Notes: generated by a model from the letters alone, not told the origin. A DNA stretch of 30,658 nt from JBBQTU01 sp038213005 (GCA_038213005.1 JBBQTU010000019.1:1-30658); one strand, 5' to 3'. Shown: positions 1 to 9,686, counted from the first letter of the stretch. Translations and numbers: made by a program.

Positions 1-2
1 AG

Positions 3-758
3 CGGGGCTCGGTCGCCCTGCGCGTCCGCAATCTCACGGCGGGTTCGATGGTCCGTGATGTTTCCTTCGATCTGAACCGCGGCGAAATTCTGGGGTTTGC
101 CGGGCTCGTCGGCTCCGGGAGAACGGAAACTCTCCGCGCCATCTTTGGCGCAGATCCGTGTACGTCTGGCCAGATATTCCTCCATGATCAGCCCGATCCC
201 ACCGCCATCCGATCGCCGCACGACGCCGTCGCACAACGCATGGCGTTTCTGACCGAGGACCGAAAGGGGCAGGGACTGCTCCTGCCGTGGTCGATCACCA
301 GCAATATCACCCTTACCGACCTGCCGCGCCTCTCTCTGGCCCGAATCCTTCGCCGCCCTTCCAGTGAACAGCGGGCCGCCACCAGTCTGTCAATACGCCT
401 TGGTATCCGTGCTCGCGACATCAGCCAGCGCGTTGGCGAACTGTCCGGAGGCAACCAGCAGAAGGTCGTCATCGCCAAGTGGCTCTTCCGCGATGCGGAT
501 ATTCTCCTGTTCGATGAACCCACGCGCGGCATTGATATCGGGGCAAAGTTCGAGATCTACAAACTCCTCGCGGAACTGGCCGCCGCAGGTAAAGCCATCA
601 TCGTGGTCTCGTCGGACATGCTGGAATTGCTCGGCTTGTGCGACCGCATCGCCGTCATGTCGGCCGGTCGACTTGCCCAGACCTTTACCCATGATCAGTT
701 TAACCAGGAGGCCATGATGGCCGCCGCATTAAGCCAATACAACAATGCCTCAGCCTGA
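3..758 (+). CDS. Sugar ABC transporter ATP-binding protein, CUT2/RbsA-MglA type, C-terminal half (5' truncated by window)
   Basis: This is the second nucleotide-binding domain of a two-domain ATPase that powers uptake of a monosaccharide through the adjacent RbsC-like permease at the inner membrane. The reading frame is open to the window edge, so the first ABC domain lies upstream. Visible motifs are GLVGSGRTE (about 105-131; the Walker A region lacks the usual GKS/T, as is normal for the second domain of RbsA/MglA proteins), the signature LSGGNQQKVVIAKWL (about 439-483) and Walker B ILLFDEPTRGIDIGAK (about 508-555). The switch region reads SSDML, again typical of this subfamily. It overlaps the permease start by 14 bp, which implies translational coupling. 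The sugar cannot be read from the sequence. The family call is firm. Confidence 0.93.
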   Translation, partial: RGSVALRVRNLTAGSMVRDVSFDLNRGEILGFAGLVGSGRTETLRAIFGADPCTSGQIFLHDQPDPTAIRSPHDAVAQRMAFLTEDRKGQGLLLPWSITSNITLTDLPRLSLARILRRPSSEQRAATSLSIRLGIRARDISQRVGELSGGNQQKVVIAKWLFRDADILLFDEPTRGIDIGAKFEIYKLLAELAAAGKAIIVVSSDMLELLGLCDRIAVMSAGRLAQTFTHDQFNQEAMMAAALSQYNNASA

Positions 759-1761
759 CTCCAAATCGCTCAACACGTCGCCCGATGTTCTGCCGCTTGC
801 CCGGCGCCGCGGGTACCTCGCCTTCGTCCCCGCGGCCGACTACCTCGGCCTGATCTTCGTGCTCATTGCCATGGCGGTCATCTTCGCTCTGCTCACACGC
901 GACTCCGGCAACTTCCTCAACGCCCAACTCGCCGCCACGATCGCCAATCGCATCCCCAAGGAAATCCTCCTTGCCATCGGCATGACGTTCGTGCTCCTGG
1001 TCGGAGGTATCGATCTCTCCGTTGGCTCGGTCATGGCCCTGTCGAGTGCGGCGGCGGCCTATTTGATCGTTAACTACCACCTGCCTCTGGCCCCCGCAAT
1101 CATGGTGTGTCTCGCCGTCGGCGCGACCTGTGGACTCATCAACGGCCTGGTCACGGTCATGTGGCGACTGCCGTCGTTCATCGTAACTCTGGGTATGTAT
1201 GAGATCGCCGGCGGCCTCGCGGAGCAGATCGCCAACCCCACCATCTCCATTGATCCCGCCATCACCAGGCCGCTTACGGCCTCTATGGGCGGCTTCGCCC
1301 TTACCACGCCGGTGGCCCTGGCTCTGGTGGTCATTGCTCAGGTCATCATCTCGCTCACCGTTTACGGCCGCTACCTTGTCGCCGCCGGCACCAATGAAGA
1401 GGCGCTGCGCCTGTCGGGCATTCGGCCGGCCCGCCTGCAGGTATCGGTGTTCGTCATCAGCGGCATCTTCGCCGCCGCCGGGGCGCTGGTGAGCATGTCC
1501 GAAACATCCACCGCTGATCCCAATGCTGGTGTCCGCGCTGAACTCCGCGCCATCGCCGCCGCCGTCATCGGCGGTACCAGCCTGATGGGCGGCCGCGGTT
1601 CGGTCACAGGATCGTTACTGGGCGTTCTAATCATGGAAGTGCTGGGTTACGGACTCACCGCAATGGACGTGCGCAACCCCGCTCAGCGAGTGATTACCGG
1701 CTGTGTCATCGTCGCCGCAGCAGTCATCGACTACTATCGCCGACGCATGAGCAAGCGTTAG
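745..1761 (+). CDS. Sugar ABC transporter permease, RbsC type
   Basis: This 338-aa polytopic inner-membrane protein forms the channel of a CUT2 carbohydrate transporter. After a short basic N-terminus (RRRGY) the chain is dominated by about ten hydrophobic segments. The family hallmark GIDLSVGSVMALSS lies at about residues 87-100, and a second typical stretch, AAVIGGTSLMGGRGSV, lies near residues 272-287; its length fits RbsC proteins. The ATG overlaps the end of the ATPase gene and has no clear Shine-Dalgarno sequence, so coupled translation is likely. No substrate-binding protein or second permease gene follows; the binding protein is expected upstream of the window. The next gene starts 22 bp downstream, so the transporter and the giant secreted protein are probably on one transcript. 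Confidence 0.93.
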   Translation: MPQPDSKSLNTSPDVLPLARRRGYLAFVPAADYLGLIFVLIAMAVIFALLTRDSGNFLNAQLAATIANRIPKEILLAIGMTFVLLVGGIDLSVGSVMALSSAAAAYLIVNYHLPLAPAIMVCLAVGATCGLINGLVTVMWRLPSFIVTLGMYEIAGGLAEQIANPTISIDPAITRPLTASMGGFALTTPVALALVVIAQVIISLTVYGRYLVAAGTNEEALRLSGIRPARLQVSVFVISGIFAAAGALVSMSETSTADPNAGVRAELRAIAAAVIGGTSLMGGRGSVTGSLLGVLIMEVLGYGLTAMDVRNPAQRVITGCVIVAAAVIDYYRRRMSKR

Positions 1762-1783
1762 CCGTGTACCGGAGAACATCGAC

Positions 1784-4700
1784 ATGTTACCCTTTCAAAG
1801 GAACCGTATGAGCAATACCACTCAGAATCCCATCGTGGATTCCGCCGCAACTGGCCTCTGTCGCTCTCACTCACGTCTCAGAGCGATGCCCCTTCTGGCT
1901 GCGGCCTTGGCGCTCGGCGCAATAGGGTTGGGATGCGGCCACTTGGCTGCCCAGCCCGCCGCGACGGCTCCGTCGTCCTCAGGCATTCCTATCCACGTTC
2001 AGCTCGATACGCCCAAGTATGTGTCGGTGGTTGTGGAGAGCGCCGACGGCCGGCGAGTGCGCAATCTGATTGCCGACACGCTTCTGCCAGCCGGTGACAA
2101 TACGCTGGTCTGGGATGGCTACGACGACGGGGCGCGCAACAGCGAGGGTGATTTGGTTCGTCACCGCGCTGTTCCTGGCGTTTATTGCGCCCGTGGACTG
2201 ACCCACGACGAGATCAAGACCATTTACGAATTCACGGCCTACAGCGGTGGCAATCCGCCATGGCCCACCAAGGATCGCACTGGCGGCTGGCTGGCCGATC
2301 ACCAAGCGCCGATGAGCGCTGTATTCCTTCCGGCCGGTTCAGGGTCGCCGCATGGTGGCGGCAAGTCACAGGTGCTCCTGTCGGCTCTGGTTGCCGAGGC
2401 TGGCGCGCCGTTTGTGTGGGCGGGAACTGACGGCACAACTTATCAGCGAACCTCAATTTTCGGTTGGGATGGGGCCATTGCATTGGCTCGCGATGCCGGC
2501 ACTAAAGGTCGCGACGACGTCTACGCGTACGGCATCATGGCATGGGAGAAGTCAATAAAGCTTCGCGGCTTCAAGCGGGACGGTGGCGGAATTGAAATCC
2601 TCACGTATCAACCCGCCGTCGCCATGCCGCGAGAACCAGGGACCATTGGACTGGCGCTCGCCGTGCGCGATGGGTTGGCAGTTCTCACCGTTCCCAGCGA
2701 AGAAAAGATCCTGTTTGTGGACGCCATCGGCCCGAAGGTGCTTGGCGCGATGCCGATGCCATCACCCCGCGCCTTACTGTTTGACAATCAGGGTCGCCTC
2801 CTGCTGGTGAGCGACAAGAAGGTCCATCGGTTTACACTCGATCGCAACAAGACAGATGCCGCACCGACCCTTGGCGATGGCACCGTTCTCATCGCCGAAG
2901 GTCTTGAAGATCCACGCACACTCGCGCTCAATGCTGCCGGCGATCAGTTGTATGTGGCTGATTGGGGCAAGAGCCACCAGGTCAAGGTGTTCTCGCTTGA
3001 TGGCAAGCTCCTCCGCACCATCGGCAAGCCCGGCGGACCTCAGTTGGGCCTCTATGATGAACTCCGCATGGGACAGCCCCAGGGTCTGGCACTGGATGAT
3101 GCAGGCCAACTCTGGGTCGCCGAGGCCGACTACCTGCCAAAACGCATCAGCATCTGGAATGCCACCACCGGCAAACTGGTGGATGCCCGCTATGGACCGC
3201 CCCGTTACGGCGGCGGCGGTACGATCGATCCGCTGGACAAGACTCGCTTCTTCTACGCCGACTATAGAGGCATTCTCGAATTCAAACTCGACTGGACCAA
3301 AGGCACCTCACAGCTCCACGCCGTGGTCTGTCGTCAGACCACCCAGGGCTTCGCCGATATGCCCGGCGAAGACTGGCTGCCTGAGACACCCCTGCATGTA
3401 GGCGGCCGAACCTACCTCATCGGCGGCTATCAGGGTGGTCTGGGTGAAAACACCTATACCGCCACCTTTCTGCTCGACGAGAAGACGCAAATTGCCCGGC
3501 CGGTCTGCTACGTCGGTAGTGACCGATGGTGGCCTAATGTCGCTAACGACAAGGCGATCGTCGCGCTTGCCCCGAACCAGAAGAATGAGCACTTCCTCGC
3601 CTGGTCCGACCTGAACAATGATGGCCAGCCGCAACCCGAAGAGTTCACGTATCGCCTCTTCGACGAGACGTTTGTCGATCGCAGCGGCAACACGCGAAAG
3701 ACTTACGGTTACCGCGAATTTAACGTCAACCCTGACCTCTCGCTCCAGGGTTCTTGGGGAATCACCGTTCCCGCACCCCTGATTCGCGCCGACGGCGTTC
3801 CCATTTACGACATCTCCAAGGCGCGCATGGAACTGAAGCCCTGTCCGGAGATCGCCTGGGGCGAGGATGGTTACGACACCCGGCCGCTCAATGATGGCAC
3901 TTCCCTCGTTGGCCTGCTCTCTGCGTGGCGGAATGACAAGCGTATCTGGAGCTATCCTTCCCGCACCGGCGAGCCTCCGCAGTATCCCGGTGACGTCGTA
4001 CAACCCAAGCGGCTGCTCGGGCCGGTCGTCACCGCCCTCAAGGGCGAGGCTGGGCCCTGGTACGCCGTCAACGCCGAGAAGGGCAACATGTTCCTCTTCA
4101 CAGCGGACGGTGTTTTGATTCAGGAACTCGGGGGCGACATGCGCATCGAGCCGCTCATCCGCTACCCCGAAGCCAAACGTGGCATGATCTTTGACCACTT
4201 CAGCTTCGAGGATGAGCATTACCACCCGACGATTACGCAGACCAAGGATGGCGAAATCTATCTCGTCGCCGGCAAGGAGCACTCGTCGATCTTCCGTTTG
4301 GATGGATTTGAGAGCATCCGTCGCCGCAACTTCAGCGATGTGCAGATGAGCGTCTCGACCACCGCAGCGATGCCCGAAACACTCGTCACCAAAGCCCGCA
4401 AGCAGGGGCGGTCGACAGCTTGGGTCACCCTGCAGAAACAGAACCCCACGGTTGACGGCAAGCTCAACGACTGGGGCGATGCCACGCGCTGGCAGCAGAT
4501 CGCCAATGCCGGTCAGGCCGCGGTCACGGTCAGCGGAGATCGGCTCTACGTCGCCTTCAAGACCAATGACCTGCGCCTGCTCGAGAATGACGCGGTCAAT
4601 CCGACATTCATGTTCAAGAACGGAGGATGTGTTGATCTGATGATCGGCACTGACGCCGGTGCCGATCGCAATCGTACCACGCCTGTCAAAGGCGATCTGC

Positions 4701-5554
4701 GACTGCTCGTGACCAAGGCCAAAGGCAAGCCCACCGCCATGGTCTATCGTGCGGTTGTGCCGGGGACCAACGAAAAGGATCGGGTGCTGTTTGAGTCGCC
4801 GATCGGCAAAGTCTGGTTTGATCGTGTCGATGACATCAGCGGCCAACTTCAGCTTGTGCAGGACGGGGGCAACGTCGAGTTCTCAGTGCCCCTCTCATCG
4901 CTAGGCCTTGCGCCCAAGGTCGACGAAAGCGTTCTGGCTGACTTTGGCATCCTGCGAGGCAACGGCACCCAGACCATCCAGCGTCTGTACTGGAACAACC
5001 TCAATACCAATATCGTCAGCGACATTCCCAGCGAGGCCCGGCTTCAGCCGGCCAATTGGGGTCTCTGGACGTTCCGCGAGTTCAACCCCACGCCGCGCGA
5101 GCCCGACGCGGCGGCCACCAATGCAACCGCGCCGGGTCTACGTTACGACCTGTTTAAGCCCACGCAGAGCTTTCAGGGTCGCGTTCCTGATTTCTCAAGA
5201 ATGCAGCCAACTTCCAGCGGGGTGGTCGATACATTCACTTTCCCCGCCAAGGCCGATAAGCAGCCGGGGTTTCGATTCTCAGGATATATCACCGCTGCCA
5301 AGGACGGGCTGTACACCTTCTATCTTCGTTCGGACGCTGAAAGTCGTCTCTATATCGGCGAACAGAAGGTCGTCCAGGGAAATCGCAACGAGAAGATCAC
5401 CTACGATGGCGATATCCTCCTCAAGGCCGGCAAGCACGCGATCCGAGTAGACTATGTCAACGATTTTGCTCGCGCCGATCTTCAAGTATCATGGCAGGGG
5501 CCCGGCATGGCGAAAGCGGATATCAATCAGGCATCGCTCTCACATGGCCGATGA
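1784..5554 (+). CDS. Giant secreted protein: FlgD-like Ig domain, NHL-type beta-propeller, CBM9-like domain, C-terminal PA14-like domain
   Basis: This 1256-aa exported protein has no assigned function. A hydrophobic segment at residues 36-52 followed by HLAAQPAA suggests a signal peptide. A FlgD-type Ig domain (about 67-145) carries LVWDGYDDGARN. The pattern PPW-x-T-x6-W-x3-H-x2-P follows at 158-176. Repeated strands with NHL-like sequence (for example GLALDDAGQLWVAEADYLP) fill about 180-850. An EF-hand-like loop, D609-x-N-x-D613-G-x5-E620, sits inside this region. A CBM9/DOMON-like domain opens with DGKLNDWGD near residue 890, and a PA14-like sugar-binding module covers about 1117-1250. ATG 1784 and ATG 1808 both have purine-rich stretches upstream. 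A glycan-binding or glycan-cleaving role is inferred from the modules and from the flanking transporter and glycosidase genes. Confidence 0.88.
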   Translation: MLPFQRNRMSNTTQNPIVDSAATGLCRSHSRLRAMPLLAAALALGAIGLGCGHLAAQPAATAPSSSGIPIHVQLDTPKYVSVVVESADGRRVRNLIADTLLPAGDNTLVWDGYDDGARNSEGDLVRHRAVPGVYCARGLTHDEIKTIYEFTAYSGGNPPWPTKDRTGGWLADHQAPMSAVFLPAGSGSPHGGGKSQVLLSALVAEAGAPFVWAGTDGTTYQRTSIFGWDGAIALARDAGTKGRDDVYAYGIMAWEKSIKLRGFKRDGGGIEILTYQPAVAMPREPGTIGLALAVRDGLAVLTVPSEEKILFVDAIGPKVLGAMPMPSPRALLFDNQGRLLLVSDKKVHRFTLDRNKTDAAPTLGDGTVLIAEGLEDPRTLALNAAGDQLYVADWGKSHQVKVFSLDGKLLRTIGKPGGPQLGLYDELRMGQPQGLALDDAGQLWVAEADYLPKRISIWNATTGKLVDARYGPPRYGGGGTIDPLDKTRFFYADYRGILEFKLDWTKGTSQLHAVVCRQTTQGFADMPGEDWLPETPLHVGGRTYLIGGYQGGLGENTYTATFLLDEKTQIARPVCYVGSDRWWPNVANDKAIVALAPNQKNEHFLAWSDLNNDGQPQPEEFTYRLFDETFVDRSGNTRKTYGYREFNVNPDLSLQGSWGITVPAPLIRADGVPIYDISKARMELKPCPEIAWGEDGYDTRPLNDGTSLVGLLSAWRNDKRIWSYPSRTGEPPQYPGDVVQPKRLLGPVVTALKGEAGPWYAVNAEKGNMFLFTADGVLIQELGGDMRIEPLIRYPEAKRGMIFDHFSFEDEHYHPTITQTKDGEIYLVAGKEHSSIFRLDGFESIRRRNFSDVQMSVSTTAAMPETLVTKARKQGRSTAWVTLQKQNPTVDGKLNDWGDATRWQQIANAGQAAVTVSGDRLYVAFKTNDLRLLENDAVNPTFMFKNGGCVDLMIGTDAGADRNRTTPVKGDLRLLVTKAKGKPTAMVYRAVVPGTNEKDRVLFESPIGKVWFDRVDDISGQLQLVQDGGNVEFSVPLSSLGLAPKVDESVLADFGILRGNGTQTIQRLYWNNLNTNIVSDIPSEARLQPANWGLWTFREFNPTPREPDAAATNATAPGLRYDLFKPTQSFQGRVPDFSRMQPTSSGVVDTFTFPAKADKQPGFRFSGYITAAKDGLYTFYLRSDAESRLYIGEQKVVQGNRNEKITYDGDILLKAGKHAIRVDYVNDFARADLQVSWQGPGMAKADINQASLSHGR

Positions 5555-5621
5555 CAGGCCATGAGTGATTCTGACGGGGTAAGTGATGATGGTTTCTATC
5601 AGCGAGGATTGCCGGTGCTGT

Positions 5622-7700
5622 ATGTCTATTAACTTGTTACCCCGTTTGGTTATGATCTTGGCGCTCATTAGCTTAACCTGTACTGCCTGCTCCAGCAGGC
5701 AGCAACCCACACATGAATCGTTACAACGCAAGGAGATCTCAGACATGAAGCAATTGACTATGGGCGACTGCACGTTCGGTCTCCTTACTGAAGGTGAACG
5801 CTTTGACGGGCTGGGCCGCATCTCAATCGGTGGCATGGCGGTTCGTTCCGGCCGGCTTCCACTGATCGCCTATTCACAAAGCCTCATGGGTATGGAGACG
5901 GCTGGCTACACTGTCAAGTCCATAGAGCAGACGCCAGCGAAGATATCCATTCACCTGTCGGTGGCATTCCGGCCCGTACCCGTGCGACAGGCACTGGACT
6001 GGAACCTCGACCATGTGCTGGATACCTCGGATTGGGACAAGGCCGGCACGCCCGCTCGCGCCGATATGACGCTGCATATCACTCCGGCCTCGGATTCCTT
6101 TGGTGGCGTCCAGTTCCGCGGCTTTGCTTACTCATGGGAGTATTCCGGAGCTGTCCCGCTTTATTGGATTCTCGACCGCGCAAGCTGGGAACTCGGCGGC
6201 GACATCCACGGTGCAACCGCCTACAGCCAGAGCCTGTACATCAATCCTTCCGCGACGTTTGATGGCGATGCGTCCTGGTCAACCGAACTGGCCCTGGCGC
6301 CAGACGCCAAGGGCAATCGCGACATTCTTCAGTTCTGGCCTCGCTGGATGTGTTTGCAGCCATTTGATTTCCAGTTCAATAACGATGCGGTGCTGGCCGG
6401 CGTCTTTGAAAAGGTCGGCATGGTCCGGTCGGTGCTCAAACGCGATGCCGCAGCAAGCGAGTTCAAGACCCTCGACCGCCACGTCTTCAACGAATCCACC
6501 CACGTCCAGACCGTCCCGAAGAAGATCCTGCTCGCCGTCGGCAAACGCTCTCTCGCAGCGCAGCGAAATCTCTGGACCTCCATCCTCGACACGGCCAAAA
6601 GCCGCGCGCTCACCGAGATCGGCATGAAGCCCATCCCGCCGGCCACCTCTATCCAACAGGACTTCTGGGCCAAGCACACTTTTGACAGCTACCGTAAGGA
6701 CCTTCTGCCGGCCGTCATCGCTACGGAAGTCGCCACCATGCGTGTTGGAAACATCAACCGCAGTGACGCAACGCAAGGCCTGCTGGGCAACCAGTGCGAA
6801 AGCCATGAGTATGTGGTCGCCGAAAGCCTTGGCGGGACGTCACAGCTCAAGGCGCTGGTGGACGATGCCAAAAGCCACGGCATCGAAGTCTATTCCTGGA
6901 CCAGTACCGCCCAGAGCCCCAACAGCCCCATCTTCCGCGAAAAGCGAAATCAGCCCGGCTGGTTCGTCAAAATGGAAGATGGCCGACAGGTCTTCGGCGG
7001 GACGCACAGCACCGAGTTCCAGTTCCTTAGCCTGGCCCACGAGGAACCCCGCAAATACTGGATCGATTCACTCAAGAAAATCAAAGACGACACCGGCGTC
7101 ACCGGCTATTTCTGGGACATGGCGACCAATGTGTCATATATCGCTGTAGACTACGCCGACATGCAGCCGCGCACGATGTGGCGAGAATCGCTCTCGGCGG
7201 CGAAGGAACTCCAGGACGCCGGCATCACCCTCGATGGGCTATGCGGGCCGTTCGTACGCCCCGGCCCCGGCGGGAATGGGGGCTATAGCTCATGGGACAA
7301 CCTGTTCCTGAGCTACCATTTGCTCTTTTCTCCCCAAGACGACAAGACTCTCTGGACGCCGCAAGAGATGTACCGCATCTTCGCCCATGGCAGCGTCCCC
7401 GTGCTCAACCTGTTCTATGACGACCGGCGGATCGACACCCTCTTCACAGACCAGCACCGCCAGGTGATGCGCGAGTTCCGCGCCCTGTCAGGACGCCTGC
7501 AGACGCGGCGGCTCCGCGACGACGGCGCTGCAGTGGAATGGCCGCAGCAAGACGGCAGCCTGTTGATCTGCAATCTGGCCGAGCGGTCCACCGAACTCCA
7601 GGGCCGCGTCCGAGATCTCACATCGCAGGTGCAGATGCCCCCCGCAGCCGACCACCGATACCGATTGGCGGCGGGCCACACCTACGAAGTAACCCCATGA
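5622..7700 (+). CDS. GH36/GH31-like (beta/alpha)8 putative glycoside hydrolase, possible lipoprotein, ambiguous start
   Basis: This is a probable glycosidase related to clan GH-D/GH31-type barrels. An N-terminal beta-sandwich-like part (to about position 6630) precedes a barrel with SHGIEVYSWTS and GYFWDMATN. The Asp encoded at 7116-7118 is in the place of the nucleophile seen in KxDF motifs, but the usual Lys is absent, so activity is uncertain. Starts at 5583 (GTG), 5586 (ATG) or 5622 (ATG) would give a signal peptide, LPRLVMILALISLTCTACSS, with an imperfect lipobox. ATG 5745 has a much better Shine-Dalgarno (AAGGAG, 9 nt spacing) and would give a cytoplasmic 651-aa protein. I chose 5622 because the secretory signal looks real. 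The gene starts close behind the giant protein gene and lies 96 bp before the GH36 gene. Confidence 0.8.
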   Translation: MSINLLPRLVMILALISLTCTACSSRQQPTHESLQRKEISDMKQLTMGDCTFGLLTEGERFDGLGRISIGGMAVRSGRLPLIAYSQSLMGMETAGYTVKSIEQTPAKISIHLSVAFRPVPVRQALDWNLDHVLDTSDWDKAGTPARADMTLHITPASDSFGGVQFRGFAYSWEYSGAVPLYWILDRASWELGGDIHGATAYSQSLYINPSATFDGDASWSTELALAPDAKGNRDILQFWPRWMCLQPFDFQFNNDAVLAGVFEKVGMVRSVLKRDAAASEFKTLDRHVFNESTHVQTVPKKILLAVGKRSLAAQRNLWTSILDTAKSRALTEIGMKPIPPATSIQQDFWAKHTFDSYRKDLLPAVIATEVATMRVGNINRSDATQGLLGNQCESHEYVVAESLGGTSQLKALVDDAKSHGIEVYSWTSTAQSPNSPIFREKRNQPGWFVKMEDGRQVFGGTHSTEFQFLSLAHEEPRKYWIDSLKKIKDDTGVTGYFWDMATNVSYIAVDYADMQPRTMWRESLSAAKELQDAGITLDGLCGPFVRPGPGGNGGYSSWDNLFLSYHLLFSPQDDKTLWTPQEMYRIFAHGSVPVLNLFYDDRRIDTLFTDQHRQVMREFRALSGRLQTRRLRDDGAAVEWPQQDGSLLICNLAERSTELQGRVRDLTSQVQMPPAADHRYRLAAGHTYEVTP
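5683..5702 (+). promoter_or_regulatory. Perfect 9-bp stem with 2-nt loop upstream of a strong internal Shine-Dalgarno
   Basis: CTGCCTGCT and AGCAGGCAG form a perfect hairpin separated by CC, 28 bp before the AAGGAG (5730-5735) that serves ATG 5745. If translation starts at 5745, the hairpin sits in the leader and could stabilise or process the mRNA. If it starts upstream, the hairpin lies inside the signal-peptide codons. No T-tract follows, so it is not a standard terminator. Confidence 0.45.
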
Positions 7701-7715
7701 GACTCGATCGCGTTG

Positions 7716-7785
7716 TGATGGTGCCGAGCCAAGAGGGCTAGCATGCCAGCCCCGGCACGGGGCAGCAGCCAAGTCATTTTTTGTT
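7716..7785 (+). other. Spacer between glycosidase genes with small GC hairpin and T6 run
   Basis: GCCCCG-GCA-CGGGGC forms a short hairpin, and a run of six T follows about 13 nt later, just before the next gene. The gap between stem and T-tract is too long for a standard intrinsic terminator. I regard partial attenuation as possible but unproven. Confidence 0.25.
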
Positions 7786-7796
7786 GAAAGTCAATT

Positions 7797-9686
7797 ATGA
7801 ACATGTGGACAGTGCGTTCCGATGGTTCCTTTGATCTGAATACCCAACCCTTTGGACTTGCAGGGGCCTACCCAGGTATGGATGGAGTGCCCCTTCGCGC
7901 CATGTCTGTGTCCGTTCACCGGACCGATGCCTTGACGACCATTCAGTACACCCTCGCTGCGGGCAGTGTCGAAATCCGATTGGCCAGTGCGGACGATGTT
8001 GCCACGCTGAGCGCCACTGTTCGGGGCATGGCCGTCGCGCCCCGGGCGATCCAGGTGATCGATGGGGCAAGGGCCACAGGTGTGTCCCGGTGTTTCAAGC
8101 AGGCCCGCGGAATGGGGGGCGGGTCGGGTCTGGTCGCCCTGCAACGCAGCAAGCCGGTGGAGTCATTCGGAATCACCGCGCTGCTTGGCACTGGCCTGGA
8201 CGCACTGGTGATCTTCGCTCAGGATCACACGCGATTTGAACAGGCAAGCCATGTAGGAGACAACCCCGCCGAACACGGCACGTTCTGCTTCGCCGCCAGC
8301 TTCCAGACCCAAGGCATTCCGCTGGCCGATGGGCAACTGGTCCTGCCGACCCTGCACTTCAAGACCACGGCCGATGTGGCGGCGGGGCTGCGCGCGGCGG
8401 CCGAGACGATCGCCGAATTCATGCGCGCCCGGTCGCCCCGGCCGCCCAGCTACCACTGGTGTTCCTGGTACTACCTGTATCAGAATCTGGACATAAACAT
8501 TCTGCGCGAATATCTGGACGGGTTCACAGCCCTTGCCATGGACCGGCCACTGGATTACTTCCAGATTGACGCCGGCTACGCGCCTGCCTGTGGCGACTGG
8601 CTGCTCCCCAGCACCCGTTTCCCCGAAACGCTCAAGCCGGCCTTCGAGTTAATCCGACAGAAGGGATATCGCCCGGCCGTCTGGATCGGACCGTTCATGG
8701 TCGGCAACCGCTCGCAACTTGCCCACGACCACCCCGATTGGCTCCTGCGCGATAGTCGCGGCCAACTCGTAACCCCATGGCGGCACTACGGCGAGCAGCG
8801 GGTCTGGGGCTATCGTGACGAAGAAACCTACGTCCTGGACACGAGCCATCCCGAGGCCTTTGCCTACCTGCGATGCGTGTTTCGCACGTTGCGACAGTGG
8901 GGCGCGGAGATGTTCAAAACTGATTTCATGTTCTGGGGCCTTCATGATTCGACCCAAGTCCGCCGCCACACGCCCGGCAAGACAGGCGTGGAGTATCTCC
9001 GCGATGTCCTGCAGATGATCCGGGAAGAGATCGGTCAGGAGACCTTCTGGCTCGGTTGCATCGCTCCCTATATGCCCTTTGTCGGCTATGCCGATGCCAT
9101 GCGAATCGGCGGCGACGTGGGCGCTTCCTGGCAGGGTGGCTTTGGCCCTCAGAACATGCTGCAGGAGACCGTCGGCAGCCAGCACTTCAACAACGTCTTC
9201 TGGCAGAACGACCCGGATGTGATCCTGCTCCGCAACTTCCACATCGAGTTGAATGACGCCGAGATCACTAGTCTGGCGATGTGGCAGGCCATCTTGGGCG
9301 GCGTCGTCGCCACCTCCGATCCGCTGCACGAGCTATCGGTAGAACGGCTGGAGTTGTGGCGCTTTGTGCGGCCGACCAGCGATTCGGGCATCGCCTCCCT
9401 CCCCCTGCTCACGCAACCGGATCGGCCGCTGGTGGCCGTTCGTACGCTGGCCAACGGCGATACCGTCGTACTGGTGTTCAACACCACGGATCGTCGGCTG
9501 ATGGATCGCCTATGTTTGGAAGAACTGGGTGTGCCCCTCGGCCGCCGCGTCTGGGCACGGACTCCGCGGCAAAGCGCGCCACTGGGCATTATGGACCATC
9601 TGTTTGTGGAACTGCCGCCTCACGCATCAGCGCTGTTCCACATCTCTGAATCAGGAGCAGAACCCGGCGGACCGATGCTTCGTTAG
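7797..9686 (+). CDS. GH36-family alpha-galactosidase-type enzyme, cytoplasmic
   Basis: This 629-aa clan GH-D enzyme is expected to release terminal alpha-galactose or alpha-GalNAc with retention of configuration. An N-terminal beta-sandwich precedes the barrel, which opens with YHWCSWYYLY. The visible signatures are DYFQIDAGY (D258), the nucleophile motif MFKTDFMFWG (D376, the KxDF pattern) and MRIGGDVGASW with the likely acid/base D440. A C-terminal beta-domain ends the protein. There is no signal peptide, so it should act on imported oligosaccharides. The start is ATG 7797 with a weak GAAAG upstream; ATG 7803 is also possible. It lies 14 bp before the GH38 gene. The exact substrate cannot be fixed, because GH36 also contains raffinose synthases and alpha-N-acetylgalactosaminidases. 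Confidence 0.9.
   Translation: MNMWTVRSDGSFDLNTQPFGLAGAYPGMDGVPLRAMSVSVHRTDALTTIQYTLAAGSVEIRLASADDVATLSATVRGMAVAPRAIQVIDGARATGVSRCFKQARGMGGGSGLVALQRSKPVESFGITALLGTGLDALVIFAQDHTRFEQASHVGDNPAEHGTFCFAASFQTQGIPLADGQLVLPTLHFKTTADVAAGLRAAAETIAEFMRARSPRPPSYHWCSWYYLYQNLDINILREYLDGFTALAMDRPLDYFQIDAGYAPACGDWLLPSTRFPETLKPAFELIRQKGYRPAVWIGPFMVGNRSQLAHDHPDWLLRDSRGQLVTPWRHYGEQRVWGYRDEETYVLDTSHPEAFAYLRCVFRTLRQWGAEMFKTDFMFWGLHDSTQVRRHTPGKTGVEYLRDVLQMIREEIGQETFWLGCIAPYMPFVGYADAMRIGGDVGASWQGGFGPQNMLQETVGSQHFNNVFWQNDPDVILLRNFHIELNDAEITSLAMWQAILGGVVATSDPLHELSVERLELWRFVRPTSDSGIASLPLLTQPDRPLVAVRTLANGDTVVLVFNTTDRRLMDRLCLEELGVPLGRRVWARTPRQSAPLGIMDHLFVELPPHASALFHISESGAEPGGPMLR

Noticed and set aside
3308..4846. Long minus-strand open frame of 512 codons inside the 1256-aa gene
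   Set aside because: It is the antisense of a well-supported gene with clear domains; in GC-rich DNA such long antisense frames are common, and its translation shows no domain or start signal.
7716..7785. Intrinsic terminator between the two GH36-like genes
   Set aside because: The stem is only 6 bp and the T run lies 13 nt away, so a full terminator is unlikely; it is listed only as a weak spacer feature.
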